From: Simmondsia chinensis
Lineage: Eukaryota; Streptophyta; Magnoliopsida; Caryophyllales; Simmondsiaceae
Length of the DNA: 64,000 nt
Assembly: GCA_018398585.1 (NCBI GenBank)
Contig: JAGTTD010000011.1
Coordinates: 12,825,346 to 12,889,345, forward strand
Reading direction: 5' to 3'
This document shows, one piece after another, positions 1-9,382 of the stretch (position 1 is the first letter of the stretch; every line of letters starts with the position of its first letter). The translations under genes and the position numbers were made by a program. The notes under the pieces are model-generated. The model had not been told where the DNA came from. It ran no database searches and saw nothing but the letters and a program-made list of their open reading frames with translations.

Positions 1-470
1 ACCAGCTTGGTTATGGCACAGGAAATCCTAGGGACAAACCCTAGAAACCCTTGCTGAAGGTTGAAGAAGCACTAGAGGAGAGAGAGAGAGAGAACCGATT
101 AAAAAAAACCAAAAAAACGACCAACATTTTTCTCCCTCTACAAACCCCCCTTATTTGTAGACAAAAGGGTATCTGTGTGCTCACAATCTCAGCCATTGAC
201 AAGCCTCAAACGAACGGCCGGGATTATACCAAAAAAACAAAAAACGGGAGCCGTATCGTGTGACACGTGGGCAACAATGGCCTTCAGATCCACTGCCCAA
301 TGGACGGTCCAAATTAAACCACCAAAACCTATAAGTGTTGTGCTGACGCGTGGCATGCAATGGGCAGGAAAAAGTACGAGCAAGGAAGCTTCCCAGAGAA
401 GCTTCTCAAAGTGGGTCCAGCTGTAGCCCAACACCACAATGCGACCAAAGAAAAGGCAACGGATAAAACC
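1..470 (-). promoter_or_regulatory. Candidate leftward promoter and 5' UTR of a host gene off the left edge
   Basis: This stretch matches none of the repeats elsewhere in the window. Read on the minus strand it carries a TGGGCT site II-type motif (complement of 425-430), a G-box CACGTG (264-269), a CT-rich leader (complement of the GA run at 76-94) and two telo-box-like motifs (36-52). Site II plus telo-box plus a pyrimidine-rich leader is a known combination in plant promoters of ribosomal-protein and growth genes. That is knowledge of a promoter class, not proof here. No start codon with a long ORF follows before the edge, so the coding part would lie outside. It could also be an unrecognised old repeat. 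Confidence 0.3.
36..52 (-). promoter_or_regulatory. Tandem telo-box-like motifs
   Basis: AAACCCTA (36-43) is followed after two bases by AAACCCTT (45-52). On the minus strand this reads as AGGGTTT motifs next to a CT-rich tract, the usual position of telo-boxes near plant transcription starts. Confidence 0.35.
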
Positions 471-1043
471 TAAATAAATACTTAATTAATTTTTTTTTAT
501 TTTACTCAATTAATTTTACTTTAATGCAAAACGTTTTATTTTTTAAGTATAATCCTCATTTATAGTATTTTACATTTTATCCCAAAAAACACGTTCGCAA
601 CTAATAGCTTAGCTTTCTTTAGCCTTGTACTCGGACATAGTTCAGACTATACAGGAACCATATTCCAACAGCTTCAATTTGATCAAACGACTAAATGCAT
701 AAAATATAAATGTTAGAGGGACCAATATAACATAACTAAATTTACAAGTACTAAATTGATATAGTGTGAAAAGTTTGGGGATATTTGGTATAAATAACAT
801 TGAAAATTAATATAGAGAACCCAATCACTTCTTTATTTTTCAAACTACCGATATAAATATTATCAACAAATTAAAAAATGACAAATGATAAGCCAAAATG
901 CCTTATTTGTCTTCTCCCCTCTCGCTCGAACCCTTTCTCCTCATACTTCTATTTTGATACTTGGATAGGATGAGTGAATTAGGCTCCTTGAAGGTACAAA
1001 TAAGTAATGCCCATCTGCACCGTCCAACCCAAGCCCACAAATA
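471..1043. other. AT-rich DNA with no recognisable gene
   Basis: AT-rich sequence with no long ORF on either strand, no LTR ends and no resemblance to other parts of the window. A short CT-rich patch lies at 910-945. I see no RNA gene. It may be the distal part of the host promoter region or old intergenic DNA. Confidence 0.4.
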
Positions 1044-1153
1044 GGGTACCAACACGTAAGCACCGGGCCCATTAGAACTCTGAAGTTAAGCGTGCTTGGG
1101 CGAGAGTGGTACCAAGATGGGTGACCTCCTGGGAAGTCCTCATGTTGCACCCC
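1044..1153 (+). pseudogene. 5S rRNA-derived sequence
   Basis: The sequence follows plant 5S rRNA from GGGT at 1044 to GCACCCC at about 1153. An 8-base deletion lies just after the first four bases. The internal pol III promoter is well preserved: box A (GTTAAGCGTGCTTGGGC, about 1084-1100), the intermediate element and box C (GATGGGTGACCTCC, about 1117-1130). It is a single copy and is followed directly by an RTE/Au-SINE-like tail instead of a 5S spacer with a T-run terminator. It is therefore a derived or retroposed 5S sequence and not a functional rDNA unit. Confidence 0.85.
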
Positions 1154-1275
1154 TTAGGTTGGGGGTTCTCGAAAGCAGCCTCTCTTCAGGGTACCCTGAA
1201 AGGGTTAGGTTGTGTGCATCCACCTCCCCCACACCCTGCTTAGGCGTGAGTCCTTGAGGCATTTGGAATATTGCT
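1044..1275 (+). mobile_element. 5S-headed SINE-like element with RTE/Au-type tail
   Basis: The 5S-derived head (1044-1153) runs straight into 1154-1275, which has the block GGTTGGGGGTTCTCGAAAGC and then CCCACACCCTGC. The tail can be aligned over about 115 bp with the 3' end of the RTE LINE at 48858-48978, and it resembles the tail of plant Au SINEs. A pol III head plus a LINE-matched tail is SINE architecture. The end ATTTGGAATATTG is a decayed form of the LINE's GGGAATGTTGTTGTTG. I found no convincing target-site duplication. The element lies where the 5' part of the adjacent Gypsy-A LTR should be, so its right border is uncertain. Confidence 0.6.
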
Positions 1276-1484
1276 TATTTAAGCAAGAGGAAGAATTAGG
1301 ATTTTGATTAGTTCGATAGTTTTAGAGATATTTATCCTTTTTATGTGTTTTTTCTCTATTTTCAGGGTGTGAGAACTAGGTTAAAAGATTTTCCCCTTTG
1401 TTTTTATTACTTTCTTAATGGAAATTTAATGGAAGGCCATTGAACCTTATGTTTCCTAAAATCTCACTTTTACACGCTGCATCA
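1276..1484 (+). repeat. Gypsy-A LTR, 3' part only
   Basis: Matches the second half of the LTR at 2078-2499 (the two align from TATTTAAG..AAGAGG onward) and ends CGCTGCATCA. The first ~210 bp of the LTR are absent; the 5S-SINE-like sequence sits there instead. Confidence 0.75.
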
Positions 1485-2077
1485 ATTAGTATCAGAGCTC
1501 CTAACAACTTCTGAGATGGCTCATGGGTGACAGAGATACGCCGCCGTCGGAGACGTATATGAGCGGGATTTCCAGCAGCAGACCGAGAGGAGGTTTGAGG
1601 AGATCGAAGAGAAATTTGGGTGAATCGAGAATTGCTGGATTCAATTGGGGGCAAATCCTGAGTAGGAGTTAGGTACCTAGCCTCAACACCCACCAACACT
1701 GGGAGACGAGGAAGAAACGGATGATGAACCCATTCACGACTTTTCTTCTCCACCAATCCTTGATGAGCCCATCTATGATGAGGAGATACTTGAGGTTATT
1801 AAGATCCTATCCTCACCACCACCGATAATCCCATGAACACCAACGTTGCTTATTATCCACATGACACCACTGTCCCAACCAAAACTGACAACATTAGATC
1901 TACCAAAAAAATAATCCACTCAACCCCCATCACGAGCACCAACTAATACAGGCCCACATTGAAGTGCTCTACCACGACCCAAAATAGATCTCCTAGATTT
2001 TCTCCATAGCCATCGCCAACCACCTTCAATACTAAGCAGCTGAATTCGAGGGCGAATTCCCTCCAGGTCAGGGAGGA
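1485..2077 (+). pseudogene. Gypsy-A leader and gag N-terminal remnant
   Basis: Begins with a decayed initiator tRNA-Met primer-binding site (TAGTATCAGAGC, 1487-1498). An ATG at about 1516 reads into a gag start, with an early stop, then a segment resembling the Gypsy-B gag start at 18170 (glutamine/arginine-rich, then EEKF, then LGAN). It continues as a proline-rich stretch with several stops. It ends in a polypurine tract (GGGAGGA) directly before the LTR at 2078. The remainder of gag and all of pol are missing, so this piece is an internal-deletion derivative. Confidence 0.6.
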
Positions 2078-2499
2078 TGATGCAGCCCGTATTTTGGCGG
2101 ATTGGGTTCTTGGAGAGATGGGTTACTTGGCGAGTTGATAGGAGACATGACTGGATAACACTTGAGGAAATTGACATCTATTAGGTTATTTAGTCATTAG
2201 AGTAGGAGAGAATTACTTGTTTTAGATAATTAAGAGCTGTTTTCATATTTAACTTTTAATTTTAAGGTCTTTTAGTTCAGATGAATTAGCTCCTCTATTT
2301 AAGTAAGAGGAAGACTTAAAATTTTGATTAGTTCAATTGTTTTAGAGATATTTATCCTTTTTATGTGTTTTTCCTCTATTCTCAGGGTGTGAGATTTAGG
2401 TCAAACGATTTTCCCCATTATTTTTATAATTTTCGTAAATAGAAATTTAAAGGAAAGATGTTGAACCTTCCGTTCCCTAAAGTCCCACTTTTACGCGCT
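2078..2499 (+). repeat. Gypsy-A LTR, middle copy
   Basis: Starts TGATGCAGCC after polypurine GGGAGGA and runs to ...TTTTACGCGCT. The usual GCATCA end, the PBS and the gag start are deleted, and the LTR joins internal sequence at AACACCCGCC. TATTTAAG near 2298 is the probable TATA region. Confidence 0.75.
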
Positions 2500-4110
2500 A
2501 ACACCCGCCGACACTGGGTGATGATGACGAGACAGACGAGAGCTTTAAGAATTCGTTCCCAAATGCTGAGCTCCCGGACCAAAGGTAGGGGAGAACACTG
2601 CCCAATACTGGAAACACTAACAATTTTGATGATTAGAGGTGGAAATCCGGTCTCCGGATTGAGATCCCAGAGTTTAATGGAGGAGGAAGCTCAAAAGATT
2701 TCTGGGATTGGTTTGCCGCAGTGTAGGAAGCCCTTGAGTTCAAGAAGGTTCCAAAGAAGATAGAAGCGCCATTGATTGCTACATGGCTACGGGGTCACAG
2801 CCACCTGGTGGTAGCAGTTGAAGCATTCACGGCTTTGATGAGGAAAGGTGACAATTGAGATGTGGGAGAAGAGGAAGAAGTACATGAGAGGTGCCTTCCT
2901 GCCTCACAATCACACCAAGGTGATGTATCAACACCTCCAGAGCTTGCATCATGGTTCCAGGATTGTGGAGGAGTACACGGCGGAATTCTACTCCTTAGTC
3001 ACCAGGAATGACTTGGCGGAATTGGGGGAGCAATTGGTGAATTAATATGTTAGGTTGAAGGATTTGATACAGGAGGTGTCGAACATGTTTGCCATCTTTT
3101 CGGTCTTAGAGGCGAGTTAGAGGGCAATGAACGTCGAGAAGCAGCAGAGGCGTCGTGAAGTTGGCGGTACTAGGAACACCCAGGATAGTGGGCGTGACCA
3201 AGTATGACAAATCAACTGGGATACGCAAGGGAAGCCGGTTACCGCCAACATTGAGAAGGAATTGGCGAGTAGCTCCAGAACCCATTGTTTCAAGTGTAGA
3301 TAGATGGGACACCGTGCTACTGAGTGTCAAAAGAGTGATAGACTGGGCAAGGGATTGTACATAGAAGGTCTCTAAGCTTGAGATGGCGAGGTAGTTGAGG
3401 AACAGGCTAGCGATGAGTTGGCACCACAGGGCGAAGAAGCAGTTGCAGGTGACGAGGGCCGTCTACTTGTGGTAAGGCTAGTCTGTTTTGCACCTAAGGA
3501 AGAAGAGGGAGACAACTGGTTGAGGAGTAACAACTTCCAGATGAGTTGCACTGTTGGTGAGAGGATATGCTGCCTAGTGATTGACTCAGGAAGCTACGAG
3601 AACATCATCTCCGAAGAAGCTATGCAAAAGCTTGGGTTGAAGATGGAGGATCACTCGAATCCATGTCAATTGTCTTGGCTCAAGAAAAAAAACCAGGTAA
3701 CTGTCTCACAACGATGTCTAGTTAGCTTTTCCATTTGATCGAAATATCGGGACAAGGTGTGGTGTGACATGGTAGTCGTGGACGCATGTCATCTGCTATT
3801 GGGATGACCATGCAGTTTGATAGAGGCGCCATCCACGACGGACGACGAAACATCTATGGCTTCATGTTTGAGGGCACATGGATAGCCTTGTTGCCTAAAA
3901 AAGATGAAGCTCCACGACTGGAAAAAGCCAAGGATCTAATGTCCCCGGTTAGAGCATTGCTTGCCAAATATGTTGGTGGGAACAAGGAAACAATCATGCC
4001 GGCAAAAGAAATACGCCCAAGTAGGGAAGCTTGAGGTGTTGGAGATGGTACTGGGAGCTGTGTGGGCAATAGGGAAATATCCGCGGTAGAAGAGTCAGAT
4101 ACTGGGAGGA
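2500..4110 (+). pseudogene. Gypsy-A gag-protease remnant
   Basis: Readable pieces, broken by many stops: the gag central domain (about 2845-3110, with the motif YMRGAFLPHN), a CCHC zinc knuckle (about 3282-3325, interrupted by a stop), and an aspartic protease (about 3480-3740) with an intact VIDSGS active-site motif near 3581. The protease is followed by a YRDK..WCDMV-type segment and HLLLG near 3790. The order gag-NC-PR is normal for Ty3/gypsy. Reverse transcriptase should follow but sequence stops matching pol near 4040, and the 3' end of the element comes next. The protein is non-functional. Confidence 0.75.
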
Positions 4111-4337
4111 GAGTTATTAGGTAGGCTCCAACACTAAGTGAGCCTTGTGACATTTTAGGATTCCAAGCTTCAAGGGTTCACGGCACTTTTTTTTACCAAA
4201 AAAGGACTAGACATGGCCGGGATATGTTGGTGGCAGGTTCGTTAATGTGACATTTGGGATCTCCGGCAAATTGGCAAAAGTGGTTCAACCGATTGGCTGG
4301 CGAATTCGTTGACGAATTCTATCCAATCTCGGGAGGA

Positions 4338-4495
4338 TGATGCTGTTCGCATCTTAGCGGGATAAGTTACAACACGCATCTTGGCAGAAGATATCAACAC
4401 CCTATGGTTGGGACAAACATAGCAAGGTGAAGATACACAGGACTGGGAGTTGGAGTGAGGAGATGCAATTTCATAAGAGTAACCTAGAAGGTCCA
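4338..4495 (+). repeat. Truncated Gypsy-A LTR 5' fragment
   Basis: GGGAGGATGATGCTG at 4331-4345 repeats the polypurine tract plus LTR start of this family, about 200 bp before the same junction recurs at 4531-4544. Only the first ~160 bp of LTR-like sequence follow. It looks like an aborted or rearranged LTR copy. Confidence 0.5.
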
Positions 4496-4536
4496 TTAAT
4501 GAATTCGAGGGTGAATTCCCTTTAACCCGGAGAGGA

Positions 4537-4885
4537 TGATGCAGCCTTGCTATCTACCTGGCGGATAGCCTTGGCGGGTGCGGTAAGAGGTGTGTTGCAG
4601 CAGAAAGAGAGACACGAAGCAACCTTGGCGGGTCACGTTTATAAGCATGGGTTGGCGGCAAGGGTTACTAGGATTAGATTTAGCTAATTTTTCAGATTTG
4701 TTATTTGAAAGTGTTTATATTTGTCCTTTAGCGTTTTAATTTTCTCTGAGTGTTTTATTTCAAATCAAATAGCTTCTTAATATAAACAAGAGGAACCTAG
4801 GTTGTTGCTCTTTCAATTTCTAGATTATTTTATGAGTTATTTAGTTCTTTCTATTCTCAAGTGTGAGAAATAGAACAAAATTTAT
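4537..4885 (+). repeat. Gypsy-A 3' LTR, left half
   Basis: Begins TGATGCAGCC after polypurine GGAGAGGA and is interrupted after TTTAT (4881-4885), the target duplicated by Copia-1. It continues at 17590. Confidence 0.8.
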
Positions 4886-6151
4886 TGTTAGGAATAGTGT
4901 ACTAAAATCCAGATTTATTATGTTAATATAATTTTATTAAAAAATAAAATTAAACTTCCAGTAGTTTCCGTGTTAAATTTCTGTAAGCGAGCATTTATAC
5001 TACATGTGATTTTCTTTTTGGAAACATCCATGAGATGGGTGTAGTCCTCTAACGACAATTTACATGTTTGTTTTAAATCGTTTATGAGATTGACCCACAG
5101 AAAGACTTGGATCAAATGGTATGGATTGTTGTTTAAAAGACTCGTTGGACCACTTGTATGCTAAGACTATAACGTGACACTTTAGATGACTTGTCTTGGT
5201 TATGTGGATGGTGATCCAAAAGTGTTATGTTAATGTGTTTAATAAGATTAGCACACTAAGATGGACCATGTGAGTTGCTTGTTTCTAGACTATTATAGGA
5301 GATGAGTGATTCATGTTGTACTATTTGAACGACGACTCTTAATCTTGTGAGTGTTCGGGACTTGTGCATGGAGCATTAGTTACTTTGGTATACTATAAGT
5401 AAGGTCTAAATGCATGGCTGAATTCTCACGTACACAAGGTAGCCGCGTGAATTGTGACAAGGATCATGTATTCAATAGGAAATCTATAGTCTTTTATGAG
5501 ATACAGATGTCCCCTAAGTTGATTCGCAAGTATTTGAATAGTTGAGAAACTTTAGCCAAGGTATTCCAAGTGTTTGACATTTGAAATTTATACTGCGAAT
5601 GTGTTCAAGTATAAATGAATTATTCAGTGAAGGGCGAGTCGAAAACTAATGGAGAAGCTGCAAGAAGGATAATGGTAGTAGTTATACTTATTCTTCATCA
5701 TAGACATCTAGTCGAGGGGTGTTGTCATCAATACAGTCTATTAGGGAGATATCGAATAAATAGTTTAAGTCTCGAGTGCCGTGAGATTTATTTAGTGGAA
5801 TTAAGTCTCATTAAATGGTAATTAAATTATTTCATGAGATGCTTAATTTAATCTATCTGGGGCTAGATTTAAATTGTCCCTAAGGTCCCTATGCAATCCT
5901 CTATATTTATTGCGATCGAAAAAGTATTAAAGAATTCATGATATGAATAATTTATCCATGAGATGGCTAAATTAATTTTGCCAAACATTATTAATGAGAT
6001 GAATAAAAGTCAAAAATTATAAAATAAATTATTTTTTCGAAAATTAAAATTTATAAGATGAACTTTTACATGTGGGAAACAAAGTACAAAAAAAAAAAAA
6101 AAAAACAAAAACAAATAGTGCAATACGCACGTTTTGCATTGAACCAATTAG

Positions 6152-6171
6152 CGTGCGACACGTGTCGCACG
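6152..6171. promoter_or_regulatory. 20-bp perfect palindrome containing a G-box
   Basis: CGTGCGACACGTGTCGCACG is its own reverse complement and centres on CACGTG, the core bound by plant bZIP and bHLH factors. It lies about 210 bp upstream of the TATA box in U3. The aligned part of the 3' LTR lacks it. Confidence 0.6.
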
Positions 6172-6226
6172 TTGGGAATCCTATGTGGCTATCTGTGTAT
6201 AGATCTGTTGGCGAATAGCAAGCTGC

Positions 6227-6232
6227 CACGTG
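6227..6232. promoter_or_regulatory. Second G-box in Copia-1 U3
   Basis: CACGTG inside GCCACGTGTCA, about 150 bp upstream of the TATA box, an ABRE-like context. Missing from the 3' LTR together with its surroundings. Confidence 0.5.
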
Positions 6233-6382
6233 TCACACGCTTTGAGTTTAAAAAGACGCGGTGTTTTCCCTGGGATCAAAATGACGCGTTTTGGCTCAAT
6301 TTATGGTTAAAATGATGTGTTTAGTTTATAACTGCGAATCCCACATTGAATTAATTAGATTTTTTTCGCTCCGTTATACTAC

Positions 6383-6390
6383 TATAAATA
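6383..6390 (+). promoter_or_regulatory. TATA box of Copia-1 5' LTR
   Basis: TATAAATA within CTACTATAAATAAAGG. The 3' LTR has TATAAAAA at the matching place (about 16829). It marks the likely U3/R region. Confidence 0.6.
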
Positions 6391-7106
6391 AAGGTATCTA
6401 TTCCGAAGGTTTGGCATTCAATTGAAACAAATAATTTTAGGGTTTCTGGAATTGTTTCAAAAACCTAATTGGGGAGAAAATTTTCCATTAAAATTTTTCT
6501 TTCCTAGTTTAATATTTTTCGGAGCCCACCCTCCTGGCAGCTTGAGGTCATTGCATAGAAGATCTCAAAGTCTCAATTTCTAGTATTCTTTTGAAGATTA
6601 TTATTTCTTTCGGGGTTTATCATTTTGGAGCAAATCCAGGTATGTTTTTCTTTCCTTCTCTTTTGCTTTTCGTTTTTTATTTATTTACAGTATTTGTTAT
6701 TATGCATGTTTAAGCTTATGTATTATTATGAATATATTAGAGTAAAAGGTCTGTAGATCTAAATTAAGAATTTAGATCTGTAGATTTAAAATTAGAAAAT
6801 TTAAATCAACCCTAATTCTAAACCCTTCTGCTATGTAAATTTTATAAAATTAGGGAGAATTTTTGAAATTCTTCCCAACAACTGGTATTAGAGCAAAGGG
6901 TTTATAGAGATAAACCTATTCCTGGGAACTCTAGCACCTCAGGTGCCACAATGCGTGACTCTCCGACCGGGGGCTTAGGTAGAGAGAACGGTCTCCTACT
7001 TTAAATGCTCTATAGGTACCCCTTGTGACTACAGTTGAAAAATTGTGAACCCAACAATCGGTATTAGAGTTTATTTTTCAAACAAGAGTTGCTTTTTTCA
7101 AGCAAT

Positions 7107-7118
7107 TGGTATCAGAGC
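7107..7118 (+). other. Copia-1 primer-binding site (initiator tRNA-Met)
   Basis: TGGTATCAGAGC begins two bases after the LTR end at 7104 and is a perfect complement of the 3' end of plant initiator tRNA-Met. Confidence 0.85.
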
Positions 7119-7743
7119 TTGTATGTAATTAAATTCATAATATACATAAATAGGTATAATAAGATCGCAATGAATAGATCTGTAATTTAATAAAATATAG
7201 ATTTTATTAAGAAGTAAAGGTTCTTTAAAGTAGTAATTTACATTGTAAAAGAATAAATTGTTAATTAAATTGTTTCTTTCACTATATCAATTTAAATTGT
7301 TTTAATCGGTTAAAAGAATTAATATTTAACTAAGTTATTTAAAGTAATGAGTTAAATTTTTTAAATAGTTAAAAGAGTTAATAGTTAACTAGGTTTTTTA
7401 AAATGACGGTTTAAATTGTTTAAATCGTTAAAGAATTAATAGTCGATTCGGATCTAACAACTTTCAATTTTTGGATTACATAATATGTACAACGATATTA
7501 TGATTATTTAATCAAGATTTTTGAAATTGGATAAAATCTAATGAGATTAGATTTAATTATTTATTTTAATTTACTTAAAAAATTTTTGACAACGTCAGAG
7601 TCAGGCTAACGCGGACATCAGCACGTCAGAACCAAAAAAAAAAAAAAGGTTTTTTAAAGTAATTTTATTTATTTATGGGACGTGTAGATGTTAATACTGA
7701 TTTACATTATAATGATAAATTAATTATTTCATTAATTAATTTC
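7119..7743 (+). other. Copia-1 untranslated leader, part before NA-1
   Basis: AT-rich and non-coding. It contains a perfect inverted repeat with 9-bp arms and a GAG loop (AAATCTAAT-GAG-ATTAGATTT, 7534-7554). Short GTTTAAATNGTTAAAG-like motifs recur at about 7300-7440. Matching leader sequence occurs in Copia-2 (45217-46225). NA-1 interrupts it at 7744 after ATTTC. Confidence 0.65.
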
Positions 7744-8305
7744 TGTTATGATCCAAGAATTCGAGGCATGAGCTGATGGTGATTGTGTTGCTGTTCTGCT
7801 GCTATGCTGCTACTGTTATTTGCTGTGTGCTGCGTTGGTGGCTATCTTGCAGCCATTTGATGATCATTTAGTGTAGGGAAGTTGTATTAGCTTGTTGATA
7901 TTGTAACTAGAATGAGTCTTGATGTAATTAGTTGCATAAGTCTCTTGTTAAGTCATGTAATAAGTGAGCTTTAGTGGCATGTAGCCTAGGTGGTCAATGG
8001 CCGGTCAAGGTTGGCGGCAAATTAGTTAGATGGCGGTTAAGTCGGTTAGGCCATGGGTCCAAATGCATTGTATCCCTAGATATTTTTAGTCTAAACCATT
8101 CTAGGAGGAAGTAGTATAAATAGATGGCTCTAGCCTGTAATCCATAACAACTTTGATGAATGAAATTGATATCTTTGATATCTCTCTCTACTTCTCATCT
8201 CCTTTCCCTTCTTATCTCATCTAAACTCTAAATTCTCTTCTCATCTCATACTCTCACTATCCCAACCAAGGTTAAGGTTCAAGAGCAATCTTTGAAACCC
8301 TAACA
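7744..8305 (+). repeat. NA-1 5' LTR
   Basis: 562 bp, TGTTATGATCC to CCCTAACA. It holds a GCTG-rich start, TATAAATAG at 8115-8123 and a CTCATCT-rich pyrimidine tract at about 8180-8270. Confidence 0.9.
8115..8123 (+). promoter_or_regulatory. TATA box of NA-1 5' LTR
   Basis: TATAAATAG, conserved in the 3' LTR (about 11635). It sits about 190 bp before the LTR end, a normal place for the U3/R border. Confidence 0.65.
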
Positions 8306-8307
8306 AT

Positions 8308-8319
8308 TGGTATCAGAGC
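8308..8319 (+). other. NA-1 primer-binding site (initiator tRNA-Met)
   Basis: TGGTATCAGAGC starts two bases after the LTR end, a perfect match to the initiator tRNA-Met 3' end. Confidence 0.9.
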
Positions 8320-9382
8320 CTTGGTTTGGCTTCCGAATTAAGCTCTAAATAAGAATCACAAATCTGACTGATTGTGTTGCAATTAATCAACAAAAACAGT
8401 TTGAAATTGATTTAGTTCAGTTTTATATGATCAAGAATTCAATTCTGAATTCTGATCGTGAAGAGCTTGGTGTATTGCCTTACTGATCAGCAAGGCCTGG
8501 GACTTGCTTTCGGTTGGGACAAATCTGGTTGAGTTACATTGAAGAAAGTTTAATTAATTAGTGTTTGTTGATTACATTCAACATCAAAGCTGATTTGGAT
8601 TGAATTCAGAAAAATTGATCAAGCATTAGCTGCTGAAGTTGAGTGCTGAAGCATAGCATGAGTTGCTGAAGTTGAGTGCTGAGCAAAATTGTTCTTGATC
8701 AATTATTCATTCGATCGGTTGGAGAAGAAGTTAAAGTGAGCTATTGGATCAACATTACACTTGATCATAATCAAATGATCAAAAACAAGCTGCATTGAGG
8801 TTAATTCTGATTCTACAATTCAGTAACTGAGGTTGAGGCAATGGTTTCTGAACTTCAAGTTGCAATTCGATGAGAATTTGTGTTTGTTGCTGGTTTGTGA
8901 TGAAATTGTGTTGATAAGCATAGAAGCGGTGAGAATTCATCAGAATCGGCGTTGATTCTTAAGAACTACATGCTATTAAGTCGAGATTTGCTTAGGCAAA
9001 AATATGACATTGAACTAAGCACCGAAAGTGTTGAAATCCGACTTCGTTCTTGAAGGTTGTGGTGAATCGTGTGTTTAAATCATCACTACAGACAGGAATC
9101 GAACCTATTTCAGATTCTTAGTTCGAATTATTCAAGAAAGCATCGCAGTTAGGTTTTGTTCGAATTCTCAGGTGCGAACATCTGCGTATTAGGGTTTGTA
9201 CTCACTGACAATTGAAGAGCGGTTAGCAAGTGATTGTTTGTGCAAGCAAAGGAGTATAATTCCTTGAAGCAAATATCTGGTGAAGTGGTTCGAATCGAAT
9301 TTGTTCCTTTGCGAACCAAGTTGGTTCATACCTCTGTGAACAGAGTTTGGCTCTTTTCGAAACGCTGCTTAATATTGCAAAT
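8320..9382 (+). other. NA-1 long untranslated leader
   Basis: About 1.06 kb with no ORF matching a known retrotransposon domain. GAATTC- and GTTGAGTGCTGAAG-type short direct repeats occur at about 8630-8690. Several short upstream ATGs precede the main ORF. It may hold packaging signals; nothing in the sequence proves that. Confidence 0.5.

Larger units (their letters stand above)
4886..7104 (+). repeat. Copia-1 5' LTR
   Basis: Homology with the 3' LTR runs past 6880 to about 7100, so the LTR ends at AAGCA (7104), directly before the PBS. U3 holds a 20-bp palindromic G-box (6152-6171) and a second G-box (6227-6232). A TATA box lies at 6383-6390. Two extra PBS-like motifs lie inside the LTR near its end (6883-6894 and 7058-7069). 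Several GAG-triloop inverted repeats occur, for example around CCATGAGATGG near 5967. Confidence 0.85.

Noticed and set aside
1044..1153. Functional 5S rRNA gene
   Set aside because: It has an 8-base deletion near the 5' end, no T-run terminator and a LINE/SINE tail fused to it, and it stands alone and not in a tandem array.
1044..1484. Cassandra-type TRIM, which carries 5S sequence in its LTR
   Set aside because: The other LTRs of the adjoining Gypsy-A family contain no 5S sequence, and the 5S part is followed by a LINE-like tail, not by an LTR end and PBS directly.
1415..2177. Minus-strand protein-coding frames across Gypsy-A LTR and leader
   Set aside because: They lie antisense to recognisable LTR and gag sequence and have no protein signature of their own.
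6871..6894. End of the Copia-1 5' LTR at 6880
   Set aside because: Homology between the two LTRs continues about 220 bp further, and only the later border gives a perfect 5-bp TSD on both sides.
4886..7104. Second gypsy element instead of copia LTR
   Set aside because: The internal domain order (integrase before RNase H, copia-type integrase zinc domain) and the long LTR shared with Copia-2 show Ty1/copia.
7107..7118. tRNA-Met gene fragment
   Set aside because: Only the 12-base complement of the tRNA 3' end is present beside an LTR; this is a primer-binding site, as at the other LTR elements here.
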